Below, piece by piece: positions 1 through 10,200 of a DNA stretch of 64,000 nucleotides; the stretch's first letter is position 1; each line of letters opens with the position of its first letter. The notes beneath the pieces were generated by a model, which was not told the DNA's origin, did not search any database, and saw nothing but the letters and a program-made list of their open reading frames with translations. The DNA comes from JAHDHW01 sp965220465. GTDB taxonomy: Bacteria > Bacteroidota > Bacteroidia > Chitinophagales > Saprospiraceae. The stretch is taken from positions 62,001 through 126,000 of the forward strand of contig CBDCPZ010000015.1 of assembly GCA_965220465.1 (NCBI GenBank), in the 5' to 3' direction. The position numbers and the translations under genes are program-made.

Positions 1-1111
1 ATATCCCGGTATTTACTCCATTTCCAGCATCGAACTTCAAAGGCTTAGCCAAACCCTGCACCTTTTTGAAAGTTTCAATCATGGCTGTGAGAGAATATTT
101 AGTATTATCAGTGCTTTCTGTCAAATCAATATTATAACCAAGGCTTCCAGAAGCGGTAGGACTGCCGACTGAAAAGCATTCCAGGAATCCACTCAGTGCT
201 GGTGGGCGAGCTAATTTGATGGTATAATCGTGTTCCGGAGCTGTATTGGAAGTGCCATTTTCCCTGGCAGTTTTCAGGTTAAATTGTTGCCCCGTTGCTT
301 CAAACAAAGGTTTTACCGACAAAGGATTGGACACAGGAAGCCTTAATCCATGCAGCAGAAATCGCGAAGCAATTGAAGCCAATTGATCAAAAACCGACTC
401 TAAGCTCGAGATAACCGTCTCCATAGTTAATACTGGTGGAACAGTCGGGGGTTCAGGCATTGGAGGAAGGAATTCTCTGAGTTCCTGCAAAGCGGTTCGC
501 AGTAAGAGTTGACCATAATCTTCAAAAATAAATTCCCGAGCAGATTCTTCTACAACGGAAGTTTCTGTACCAAAATCAAAATCATTAGCAAATTGTGGAG
601 TCAGGTTTCCAATACCGGCTTGAAGTCCTTGCAGTGTAATTGGAAATTGAGCCGGAGTGGTATTGGGGTTTTTCCCAACATCAAGAATAAGGTCGGGGAA
701 CATTGGAAAAATAGTACCTTCCAATGCTTTAGTAGGTTCGTGTATTTGAAAAATGAAATTCTTTTTTAAAAATTTTATAAAATCTGCATAATCAAAAGGC
801 TGAGTCAAAAAGGCTTCATATAATTGGTAAAAGTACTCTGGTGATTTTGGTGTCGCTGGATTATTTCCTGCTGCTGCCCAAATCCAACGAAGCATAGCCT
901 TTACCAATCGTTGAAAGTCTTTGCCCGGCTCTCCTTTTGAAGGGTCATTTTCAAGAAAAAAGAGGGCAATTACTTTAGTAGAATCATCGGGTGTAGTTTC
1001 CTTAACCCACGATAAGCCCGGCTGGAAAAAGATATCCAACTTTCGTTCTGGTTCTGTTAATCCAAGATCGACTACTTTATTCCAATTTAATATGATTGGT
1101 GTATTGCTCAT
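1..1111 (-). CDS. Large uncharacterised protein, fourth gene of left operon (3' end outside window)
   Basis: An open frame runs without a stop from the ATG at 1111-1109 to the left edge, giving at least 370 residues of the N-terminal part. It starts MSNTPIILNWNKVVDLGL and has no signal peptide or membrane segment. The visible part is mixed, with Trp/aromatic-rich stretches such as MLRWIWAAAG and a proline-rich linker (PPMPEPPTVPPV) near residue 230. The start lies 10 bases after the stop of the 714-residue gene, so the two are almost certainly co-transcribed. I do not recognise a family. Being the last visible member of a block of giant signal-less proteins, it probably acts with them; that is inference from spacing only. 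Confidence 0.8.
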   Translation of the reverse strand, partial: MSNTPIILNWNKVVDLGLTEPERKLDIFFQPGLSWVKETTPDDSTKVIALFFLENDPSKGEPGKDFQRLVKAMLRWIWAAAGNNPATPKSPEYFYQLYEAFLTQPFDYADFIKFLKKNFIFQIHEPTKALEGTIFPMFPDLILDVGKNPNTTPAQFPITLQGLQAGIGNLTPQFANDFDFGTETSVVEESAREFIFEDYGQLLLRTALQELREFLPPMPEPPTVPPVLTMETVISSLESVFDQLASIASRFLLHGLRLPVSNPLSVKPLFEATGQQFNLKTARENGTSNTAPEHDYTIKLARPPALSGFLECFSVGSPTASGSLGYNIDLTESTDNTKYSLTAMIETFKKVQGLAKPLKFDAGNGVNTGI

Positions 1112-1121
1112 TTCCAAATGA

Positions 1122-3266
1122 CTAATTATTTTCTAAATAAGGATACCAAGGCGCATCCTTTGGCTTTCCTAATGGGGAATCAATGGTAAACTCTTGTTTT
1201 ACCGTCAGTGAAAAACTGAACCTGATCCTAACAAATGCAATTTTGATCGAAGCCTTGACAGATACTCTGGCCTTTAACAAAAGCTCTATCGGTTGATAGG
1301 TTTCTATCATGAAGATCAACATGGCTTCAATCAATACTTCTATTTCAACTTTTATAACTTTAAAATCCACAGCACCATACAGCCTACCTACCAGTGCGAC
1401 ACCTCCCTTGATCATAAAATATAATTCCTTCTCGGGTAAGGAGGTTTTTTCAGCTAATTCTTTTGTAGAAAAATTGTAATAAGAAAATACGCCTTCGATC
1501 AATCCCTGTATCGTAATACTGATCTCCGCTCGCAATGGCCCGGCATTAAAAGTTTTTCCGAGTCCAATCCTTAGTCCAAGACCAAATTCATAGACAGGAG
1601 TAAATTCTCCGGCTAAATCGTTATTCTTGACTAATCTAGGGGTACTCGTTGCAGTCGCTGCAGAAAGTTTATTGAAATAAAATCCACCCGCTCCGGTAAA
1701 CGGAAAAACTTCAATCGCAAAGGACCGCTCAAAATTATATCTCCAGGGGAAACCAAGATCCAACTTAAAGTCACCATTAGTGAAAATGTCGATCACAATG
1801 ACAGGAAGTGTAACTGATACCGCTCCAACCGTAAAATGCCGGACAAAATCCGGTAAAGTCAAATCGATATGGTACTTGCCAATCGTATCCGTGATTTTCT
1901 GGTAAAGGATCTCAAACTTTAGCCCTGCAAAATTCTTGGCCGATTCTCCAGCTAATTCAATCCTAAGTCCATATACAATCGGGTCATTAAAGATGATACT
2001 CAGACTAAGGAATTTTAGCAAAGTGATATCAAGCCCAATGAGGATCTCCGATTCGGCATTGAACTCAATAGGACTATCCGTAGCCATAAAAGAGTCTGCC
2101 GGATTTCCAATTCTTAAAGCCCGGTTGGCAATCAGTTTCTGCTCCTGGTTGCTAAGTGCTCCCCGAAGCAATCGCATAATCTCACCGACATCCTTTGCAT
2201 ACTGGGCATTTCGGATAGACACCCGTTGCCCAATGCCGAGATAGCGCAATTCGAAAACTGCCATTCCCTGGTTGGGAAGTGGCGGGGGAGCTCCATTTAC
2301 GGGGTCCCAGCCAGCCTTGGTAGGTTTTCCAAGAAGAATGCCATCAAGTTGGATATTGAGTTCTTTCTTCCCGGTGCCGGGAATACCTTCGTATTTAAGT
2401 GTAACAGCAGTGACCTCAAATACTTTAGGAATACCAAAGGGTTGTTTTTCTGGCGGAATCACAATTCTGAGCCCAACTACTGTTTGCTTGTTGGGTTCGG
2501 GTCGAAATTCGATCAATAATTTTACATCGCTTAAAAAAGTTCCGATGCTTAAATTTGTAATAAAACTCCAAGGTTCATCGAATTCAAATTTTTCTACTGA
2601 AGGGTCGACCAAAGAAACGAAAAAAGTAACGATATCTCCGAGGGTGAAGTCTTCTGAATTTCGTAATTTAAATATGTATTGAGTTGTAAGTTGTCCAGTG
2701 GGGAATCCGGGTTGTTGGATTTTTTTCCGGCTGGCAGTCAACGTCAAACTACTAATTTTTAATAAAAGACTGATATCTTTTGTACCAAGGTCATAGCGCA
2801 TTCCAACCTTTAGAAATTCAATACCAGGTATTGGGGTAGTCACTAAGCCTTCCAGATAACCACCAATTGGTTTGTTCGTTTCTTTATTAAAATTGAATGC
2901 AGCTTCTACATCAATGGCCAATTCATCTCCTCCAATATCGATTCTCGGTTTCCAGCCCAACCTTCCACTTATTCCTATTAGCTTTCCTACCGGAATGGAA
3001 TCCTTTCGAATACTTATTGATCCAGCGTACAAAATGATAGTTGTTAGACTAGGATCAATTTCCGGAGGATTGTCGTCAATCAATTTCAGTAAACCATTGA
3101 CCAGGTCGATCTCAGCGCCCTCCTGATCATTGACAGCCACTAAAAGAGAAGTCACCTGATTGGCTGGTTGTGAGTGAGGGTCTGGTGTAGGATCAATACC
3201 CCGGAACAGAGACAGTTCAAACTGTAATCCTTTAATATCGATCAATAAGCCTAGGCCTTTTTTCAT
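1122..3266 (-). CDS. 714-residue beta-rich protein of unknown function, third gene of left operon
   Basis: Starts MKKGLGLLIDIKGLQFELSL with no signal peptide. The whole chain alternates polar and hydrophobic residues as in long amphipathic beta-strands, for example RVSVKASIKIAFVRIRFSFS near the C-terminus and VEIEVLIEAMLIFMIETYQ just before it. A Gly/aromatic segment (EVFPFTGAGGFYFNKLSA, around residues 520-540) resembles what I remember of DUF6603-type proteins, but that match is from memory and weak. It lies 4 bases after the 1335-residue gene and 10 bases before the next start, so it is in the same operon. Cytoplasmic location, or export by a route that needs no signal peptide, is inferred. 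Function unknown. Confidence 0.75.
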   Translation of the reverse strand: MKKGLGLLIDIKGLQFELSLFRGIDPTPDPHSQPANQVTSLLVAVNDQEGAEIDLVNGLLKLIDDNPPEIDPSLTTIILYAGSISIRKDSIPVGKLIGISGRLGWKPRIDIGGDELAIDVEAAFNFNKETNKPIGGYLEGLVTTPIPGIEFLKVGMRYDLGTKDISLLLKISSLTLTASRKKIQQPGFPTGQLTTQYIFKLRNSEDFTLGDIVTFFVSLVDPSVEKFEFDEPWSFITNLSIGTFLSDVKLLIEFRPEPNKQTVVGLRIVIPPEKQPFGIPKVFEVTAVTLKYEGIPGTGKKELNIQLDGILLGKPTKAGWDPVNGAPPPLPNQGMAVFELRYLGIGQRVSIRNAQYAKDVGEIMRLLRGALSNQEQKLIANRALRIGNPADSFMATDSPIEFNAESEILIGLDITLLKFLSLSIIFNDPIVYGLRIELAGESAKNFAGLKFEILYQKITDTIGKYHIDLTLPDFVRHFTVGAVSVTLPVIVIDIFTNGDFKLDLGFPWRYNFERSFAIEVFPFTGAGGFYFNKLSAATATSTPRLVKNNDLAGEFTPVYEFGLGLRIGLGKTFNAGPLRAEISITIQGLIEGVFSYYNFSTKELAEKTSLPEKELYFMIKGGVALVGRLYGAVDFKVIKVEIEVLIEAMLIFMIETYQPIELLLKARVSVKASIKIAFVRIRFSFSLTVKQEFTIDSPLGKPKDAPWYPYLENN

Positions 3267-3270
3267 TTCC

Positions 3271-6200
3271 TTAATTTTTTACATATGAAGCATACCAGCC
3301 TATGAGGCGATCCGCCCGTTTTGTTTCATCCCTTGGATCTCCAAACAGCGTCATTTCTGTTTGACCTATAGGAGGAAAGGAAATCAAGAAGAAGTTTAGT
3401 TTAATGTTTTTCAGATTGAGTAAATACCCAACTCTACGTTCCGTCTTTTCGCGTAATTTTCGTTGTTCTTCATTTTCGTTGGCCGGAATTTGTTCTTTAT
3501 CGAATACCACAAATCGAATCGACTTGAAAGTCAGCTTCAACAACCCCTGAATGATTATTTCTCTTTTATCACTTGAAGACCCCGGAAGTTTAAGCCCAAC
3601 AAAAATGCCTTCTTTACCCGGAACCCATGCTACAAGAATCCCCGCTATAAGTGGCTTGCTACCAGATAGCGCGCCAAGATTGCCTAGTTTCAGATCAAAT
3701 TTTATAGCATAGTAATTTTCTTTTAAATTCGCTCGTCTTGCGGGTGCACTGACTGGCATATAGCCGGTTTTTACATTACCACCATCCGGAGTCCGGACAT
3801 TGACGAATCCACGGAAAGTAAAGGGAAATTGTTCAAAAAGGCTTTGCTGCCGCCAGCCACTTTTGATCATATCAACTGTTATTTTGCTGGGGTCGAAATC
3901 AAATCCCCGGTCAAGCACCTGGTTCGATTCCTGGTTGAGCTTGAAGCTCATCGTTATTTCGAGGTTACTGATACTCAGGTAATCCGGCGGAGGAGTACTT
4001 GCCGACGGTGTGGATGCAACTGGTAATATGGTGTTCGGTGTTCTGCCAAATGACAGGATGTCGAAATCCCGCAGGTAAGCAAAACGAACTCTGCCCCAAA
4101 GGGAGAAACGGCCTTTAACCTTCAGCACATTTGGACGATTGGCTTTCGGCCCGAGTGGATCAGTTGAGAACTGCGCTTTGACAATTTCCACTTCCTCCAA
4201 TACCTTTCCTGATAATTTAAAGCAGTTTGCTCCACTAAACCCAAAGGAATAAGTCACTCTACCGTTGTGTTCTTCAGCGACTCCTTTGAGACTAACAATG
4301 TTGTTAGGACTATTATACAACCTTGCTCTTTCATCAAAAATCTTTTCTAAAATCAAATCCACTACCGCTGCAAAATGAACGATATGAGAATTTTGGAAAA
4401 CAACCGACAACGAAGGGACGTGGAAGTTATATCCCGAAGGCTCTGCTACTGGGGTTTCCGGATTATCATAGTCAATCAAACCAAAAATGGAAGATTGTTG
4501 AGGATCAAGAGCAGTCTGTTCACCAGAACCAGTTGTTTTAACCTGTGTAACCTCTACTCCGATGTATTTAGCATAAAAAAGATCCGGATTCATACCTCCG
4601 GCCAAAGCTTTCAGTGAATCGGGTAAACCACGCAATGGGACATGGACATTAAGCATAAGGATTCCTGTCCAGTTGGGTTGGGAAGCAGCTTTTGCCAGCG
4701 ATTCATATTTTCTTCGGGCTTTGGGATCTGAGCCGGTTCCTAGTTCAATAGCATCAGAAAGCAATTGTTGTAAGTTTGCGCTTGTATTTTTATGATCTTT
4801 ATTAAAGGTTTCCGGCATAAACCAGCTTTCCGGTTGAGCAGCCATTTCTAATAAAGAAGTATTGGTGTATTTGAAAACCATTATGGTATCGTTCAAATCC
4901 CAAAATCCTGGCCCAAGTTCAAAAACCCAATCCAAAATATCGAGGTCATTTTCCAGCGCATTTTTGAATTCATTTTCAATGGCATCATTCAACTCACTCT
5001 TAAGCCCATTGTCAATATTAGCATCGTTGATGACTTTTATAATAACTTCCTTTAAGTCTGTTTCAGAAATATCTTCGATGCCTTCATTCAGGGCTTTTTT
5101 TAGATCATTTTTAGGCTTTGTTTGTAAAGAGGAATTATTGATGATATTTTCAGTAACACTCTTGAGGTCACTCTTTAGATTTTCCTTGAGTTTTGCATTT
5201 GAAAAATATTCCATTATCGCGGCAGGATCCGAGATCACCAGAAAGAGTTGATTGGACTGCAAGGCGCTTTTCAAAGGTGAACCATGCAATATGTCAGCAA
5301 AACCAATTATTTTCCCTTTAGTATCTTTCGCCAGTCGCAACTCATTGATCGCCTTCCAGTCGTTTGAAAATTCTGCCATCAATCCCTGCGGCGTGGTACC
5401 AATTCGGTTACCTGTAATATCTGTTGTAAGTTTTGTTGAAAAATTTTCTGCTTCTCCAATCTGATGAACCAATTTACGTCGAACAGGATTGAGTACCAGC
5501 ATCTCCAATTGTCGGATGTCGGTCACCGAACCGGGGTTAACATTGCCATAAGGCATCATTGGAAATGCATGAAGATCATTAACATTGTTTGGAAGCCCCA
5601 TAGCTGGCACTTCCATATAATCAAGAAACTCTTTACTGGAAGCCTCTGCCATATGAAGCACAGCATTGTCAGGTTGGGCAAAGTATATCGCATTTGGACT
5701 GCCGGTAATGTAAGCCCATGAGGTAGTGACTTCATTACTCAATAAACTGTTATCGCGGCCTATCAATAATGTCGCTTCCTTTAACTGGTCGTGAAACCAC
5801 TTGATCCAGTCCTCCACAATAACGATGGAAAGATAGAGTTCTCTTTGTTTTTTGGTAACAATGAAATTACCCGGAAAATAAATGGTCAGCACTTCCTCCA
5901 ACATAGCCATTCTGGCATCATCTGAAATATTAAGCCCATCAGTTGCTTCTATTTCCATATCCAAATCAAAGGTTTCAGGAAGGTCTATTGGTGCTCCTCC
6001 CATTAGCGGATTATTTGGATTTTCCGGGTCCACCCAAACACTTCGCTGGAATCTTTTCTGGATTCCGTTGAAATCACGTAGCAGCGCATAAAAAGATAGA
6101 AAAGACCCTGCAAATGCTGGTTTTCCGGGAATTAAATGCATTTCGAAACCGGAACCTATTTTAATATATTCCAAACCTGAAATGCCACAAATAATGTTGG

Positions 6201-7278
6201 CTTCTGAGATAAATTTAACCGTATTATTAGAACTGTATTTTGGTACTTTGACTTCAAATTTTCCCGCCGGCACCAGGTAAAAAGGCGCATTCAGAAGGTC
6301 TTCTTCTCTTAGTGTGGCTGGGCGTGGAGAAAAATACAGGTGACTTTCGCCGGTTTTAGGAAGAAGATGCACTGTATATCCATGATTGGTACGAAATGCA
6401 GTTGGAAGACCTGTGTCTGGTTTTGAAGCAACAGGGGACACAAATTCAAAATAACTTCTCTGCTGACTCAACGGATAATGCACATCCAGGCTCACCTTCC
6501 ATTCGATACTCTTCGGAAAAAAAGGAAAGGCTTCATCGAAATCATATTGCTCCTGTAAAAAAGGATAACGATGGGAGGATAGAAAAGAATCGTTGCCAGC
6601 CACCGGAAATTCAGGGTCCCGAAAGAAAATTCGCATTCCAATATCCAATTGTTCTAACCCGGAGTAACCAAAACTTTCATTGGATTTCCCTTCTTTTGAA
6701 ACGCTAAATCCAAATTCCAAACAGCCAGCTCCAGCGCCAGTCATAGGTAAACCGACATTTTTTATATCAGAAAATTGATGCTCTCCATATTCCGTACTCA
6801 GCATGAAATCTAATCCATTATTGCTTTTTCGTAAGAATGAAAAGACACCATTTTTTAATGTAATTTCTACTCCTTGCGAAATGGAGAAAGCATAATTTCT
6901 AACATTCAGAAAACCTCGGTGGCTCACCTGGTTGCTTCCACCTTTTTGAACTGCAATAGAATGAGTCCGCCACAAAATAACCGGATCATTGGGATTTTCA
7001 ATCCAAAGAAAACGAACCCTTGCATTAAGTGGCTCTAAAAGAAATTCCCTCAACCGACTTTCTAAAACGGTTATTGCAGCCGTCTTTTCAGGGTCGCTTT
7101 TGGGCAGCTTTACTTTTAAAAAAAGGAAAACTCCTTCATCGCCGTCCCAACGTTTTTTTAGTGTCGAAGCAGTCGCTGACCCAAACCACCCCAGCTCATA
7201 GCCATCCTGCAAGCTCAGTTTTTCTAAGTCAGTTTCAATGAACGATTGACCAATATATTTCCAATTTGCAATTGACAT
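3271..7278 (-). CDS. 1335-residue protein of unknown function with helical repeat insert, second gene of left operon
   Basis: Starts MSIANWKYIGQSFIETDLEK; there is no signal peptide, lipobox or clear transmembrane helix. Most of the chain is beta-rich. Around residues 685-780 a charged helical insert contains recurring units of the type LKxxLxxxIEx (LKENLKSDLKSV, LKKALNEGIEDI, LKSELNDAIENE). A Ser/Thr/Pro linker (VASTPSASTPPPDY) lies near residue 1085, followed by another beta-rich block to the end. The gene begins 11 bases after the 1109-residue gene and ends 4 bases before the 714-residue gene. I recognise no enzyme motif. The size, missing signal and tight coupling suggest a structural role in a complex with its neighbours, which is inference. 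Confidence 0.75.
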   Translation of the reverse strand: MSIANWKYIGQSFIETDLEKLSLQDGYELGWFGSATASTLKKRWDGDEGVFLFLKVKLPKSDPEKTAAITVLESRLREFLLEPLNARVRFLWIENPNDPVILWRTHSIAVQKGGSNQVSHRGFLNVRNYAFSISQGVEITLKNGVFSFLRKSNNGLDFMLSTEYGEHQFSDIKNVGLPMTGAGAGCLEFGFSVSKEGKSNESFGYSGLEQLDIGMRIFFRDPEFPVAGNDSFLSSHRYPFLQEQYDFDEAFPFFPKSIEWKVSLDVHYPLSQQRSYFEFVSPVASKPDTGLPTAFRTNHGYTVHLLPKTGESHLYFSPRPATLREEDLLNAPFYLVPAGKFEVKVPKYSSNNTVKFISEANIICGISGLEYIKIGSGFEMHLIPGKPAFAGSFLSFYALLRDFNGIQKRFQRSVWVDPENPNNPLMGGAPIDLPETFDLDMEIEATDGLNISDDARMAMLEEVLTIYFPGNFIVTKKQRELYLSIVIVEDWIKWFHDQLKEATLLIGRDNSLLSNEVTTSWAYITGSPNAIYFAQPDNAVLHMAEASSKEFLDYMEVPAMGLPNNVNDLHAFPMMPYGNVNPGSVTDIRQLEMLVLNPVRRKLVHQIGEAENFSTKLTTDITGNRIGTTPQGLMAEFSNDWKAINELRLAKDTKGKIIGFADILHGSPLKSALQSNQLFLVISDPAAIMEYFSNAKLKENLKSDLKSVTENIINNSSLQTKPKNDLKKALNEGIEDISETDLKEVIIKVINDANIDNGLKSELNDAIENEFKNALENDLDILDWVFELGPGFWDLNDTIMVFKYTNTSLLEMAAQPESWFMPETFNKDHKNTSANLQQLLSDAIELGTGSDPKARRKYESLAKAASQPNWTGILMLNVHVPLRGLPDSLKALAGGMNPDLFYAKYIGVEVTQVKTTGSGEQTALDPQQSSIFGLIDYDNPETPVAEPSGYNFHVPSLSVVFQNSHIVHFAAVVDLILEKIFDERARLYNSPNNIVSLKGVAEEHNGRVTYSFGFSGANCFKLSGKVLEEVEIVKAQFSTDPLGPKANRPNVLKVKGRFSLWGRVRFAYLRDFDILSFGRTPNTILPVASTPSASTPPPDYLSISNLEITMSFKLNQESNQVLDRGFDFDPSKITVDMIKSGWRQQSLFEQFPFTFRGFVNVRTPDGGNVKTGYMPVSAPARRANLKENYYAIKFDLKLGNLGALSGSKPLIAGILVAWVPGKEGIFVGLKLPGSSSDKREIIIQGLLKLTFKSIRFVVFDKEQIPANENEEQRKLREKTERRVGYLLNLKNIKLNFFLISFPPIGQTEMTLFGDPRDETKRADRLIGWYASYVKN

Positions 7279-7289
7279 AAGGATAAAGT

Positions 7290-10200
7290 TTAGAAATAAA
7301 ACTTGTCCCCTTTGATCAAGGGAAGATCAAAAATATCCTGGTTATTTCTGACGTCGTTCGAAACAACATTCAGAAATCGGTAAGCTGGTGTACTATCAGC
7401 TCCTGCGTGGATTTGCCGCCTTGCCCGGGCTTTTCCAAGGAAAGCCTGAAGGTTTGGTTGTGCTTTCATTGGCGTAGGTAGATTGGCATATTTTTCAATA
7501 AGCTGTCGCAGTGTAGTACCAACCGGAACATAAACTTCTCTATTACCCACGAATACCTGAATTTCAGGGATAATCATGGCCTTGTCCCGGAAAAAGAAAC
7601 TGATCAGATTTCCCGTATTATCTACCTGAAGAGGAATTTCTGTTGGCAAGTCCTTCCAGCTATTTGAGCCAACTATGGTCACTGCTCGATCTGGAGCAGC
7701 GGCAGAACTGGCTTCATTGGGGAAGAACAAACGGAAAAATTTCTTACGGCTTCCAACTTTAACCAAATCAAAAAGACCTCCTGCTCCATTGGTCGTCAAT
7801 TCACCTCTATTGTTTGACTGAAGTTGTGATAAAAAAGGCCCAAAGCCTAAATATTGAGAACCATTGCCGTCGTTAAGTGTATAGCTGTGAATGGGAACGT
7901 GAATACTCCCTCCGCCAACGAAACCATTTTTGGCTTTTTGTTCAGTAACATGCACAAACTGGTAATTTTGGAAGTCAACGCGCAAGCGCATTCCAGGATG
8001 CAAGTCAATATAATTTTCTTTGAAATTCCATCCGTAATGAAAATACATTAATTGATTATAATCAAGTGGAAAGCTTTCCGCGATTCGACTTTGAAGGAGT
8101 CGTAAACCGCCTGAATCAAGACCTTTTGGATTGTCCGGATTCATCGCAGCTTTTTTCATCAGATCATCAAAGGCAGAACGGATTTCAACCGGATCATCAA
8201 CATTTCCTTTCATAGTGAGTGTGCACGCAGTATTAGTTTGGCTAATTTTGAAAACAGACTTAGCATCACTTAAAGAAGTGTTGGTCTTAAAAATTCGAGG
8301 CAGGATAGATTTAATTGTATTTTCTTTTGCCCCTGTAGAACTAAGATGGATATACGGAAGGTCTCTGTCATTTATATCGAGATAATAATCCTCCTTATGT
8401 TTCCAGATGGTATCTGCCTGCTTTTTCAAGTCTTCGAGAATCTCTCCAAGTAAGGCCATTTTTGAAACAGGTGGCACATAAATCCTGCGTTCCTGGAGGG
8501 TTATTGTTTGTCCTTCATAATCAAAATTGGCATTTACCACTCCCAGAAATCCATCCTTTAGCAATTCCACATCCAGGGAAATATTCATTATTACATTTTC
8601 TGCCAGAATGGGGTCTCTCCAGGCTTTACCTGTTTGTGGGTCAATTTGAGCGGGGAGTTCAAGAGTGAAAGGAAGTGAAAATTTTGCGGCTCCTTTTAGT
8701 AAACGTTTGATCCCTTTCCCTTCGGAAATAAAAACCATTTCTTCACCCAACCAATTCCCTTCAAGTTTGATGGGTTCAGTTAGTACCAAATGAGGCCTTG
8801 CCATTTTAAACTCCCAATAACTATTTTCCAAAACTAATGGAATCACGCTAAACTGCCGGTGCTCTCCGAATGACAATTCCCAGGCTTTCTGATCTCCAAT
8901 ACAGAGCAGAACATCTTTAAATTTTGCACCACCCAACACAGAAGCGATTACCGGATCGGACTGGCTACCGGCGCTGGTTAACTGCAATAAGGCTGGTTTC
9001 GTTTTACTGGATGACTTTAAATGTGCATTCAGACTGACAAGATCTCCCCAAAACCATGTTTGGAACCTACCGGAAAAGATCCAGCCACTTTCCGGTGATT
9101 TAATACATTCCAGGTGAATTTGCCTGAACCCAAGCGAAGGCTTGATTTCAAGATCCTTCTCCAGGAAAGCGGTCATGGAGGATGACACATTGTTAATGCT
9201 TAATTTAAAAGGAAAAACCTCTCCCTCCAAAGGAGGAATAACATTGTCGAAACTAAAATCTCCGGTTATTTTAATGACAGGGATGTAATGCACCGTCACT
9301 TCCTTTGCAGTCAGAGCACGGTTGAAGATCGCCAGTTGATTAATTTCGCCTTTCCAGGGTTTGTTTTCGTTTTTGGTATTACCTACACCTATTCGAAAGG
9401 ATTTTGATAAGCCTTCTTTTCGAAAATTCCGCAACCAATTATTGTAATATTCCGGATCGAAACTTTGAGCAACTTGCACACCATTAACGAAAACTCGCAG
9501 CATCCCTTCCTCATCACATGAGCAAACGACATGCATCAACTCATTTCTCAATGTATCTTCCGGGCTTTTGAAATGTTTCTCCCGATACTCTGGATTATCA
9601 ACAGTGCCCTGTCCAGGTGTCCCATCCGGAGGATACTGGAATTTAATGCTCAGATTATTCAAAGGCCCTTGCCCCAGGAAAAAGTAATTCTTATTACCTC
9701 CACCTTCAATCGAAAAAATCCGTGCAGGTCCATCCTGAGGAAGTTTGGCAGGTTTTATCCAAAGTTCAACCGAAAAAGCACCACTTTCCCGGATGGAATC
9801 CAGAACCGGGTTGGAAATATTATCTATGCTAGCCAGTCTGCTACCCTCCTCAAAACTAATTCCTTTATCCGTCCAGGTGGCGCCATATTTTTTGACTTTA
9901 GTTGCAGTAAGTTTATCGTTGCCATCAAAATAAAGGCTGGGAGCTTTTATTCCGGAAATATCATGTGCTTCAAACTCCCCGGATTCTCCATTAAATGTAT
10001 ATAAGCCCTTCACATTAGCCCATCGATCATAAACAGATCCTATCTCAACTTTTATCTGGCTGAGCTTTCCAATCGAATCCATTTGTATCTGAGTGGTTTT
10101 ATTTGAAAAGATCAGCGTTTCGCTATCTTTCCCCCAAGTTGGAACCAATTGAAGCACGCCCCCTTTATCAAACACTCCCTTTTCAAGGTGGAGGGTAGTC

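Noticed and set aside
9531..10004. 157-codon plus-strand frame
   Set aside because: Antisense to the LamG-domain gene, no family features.
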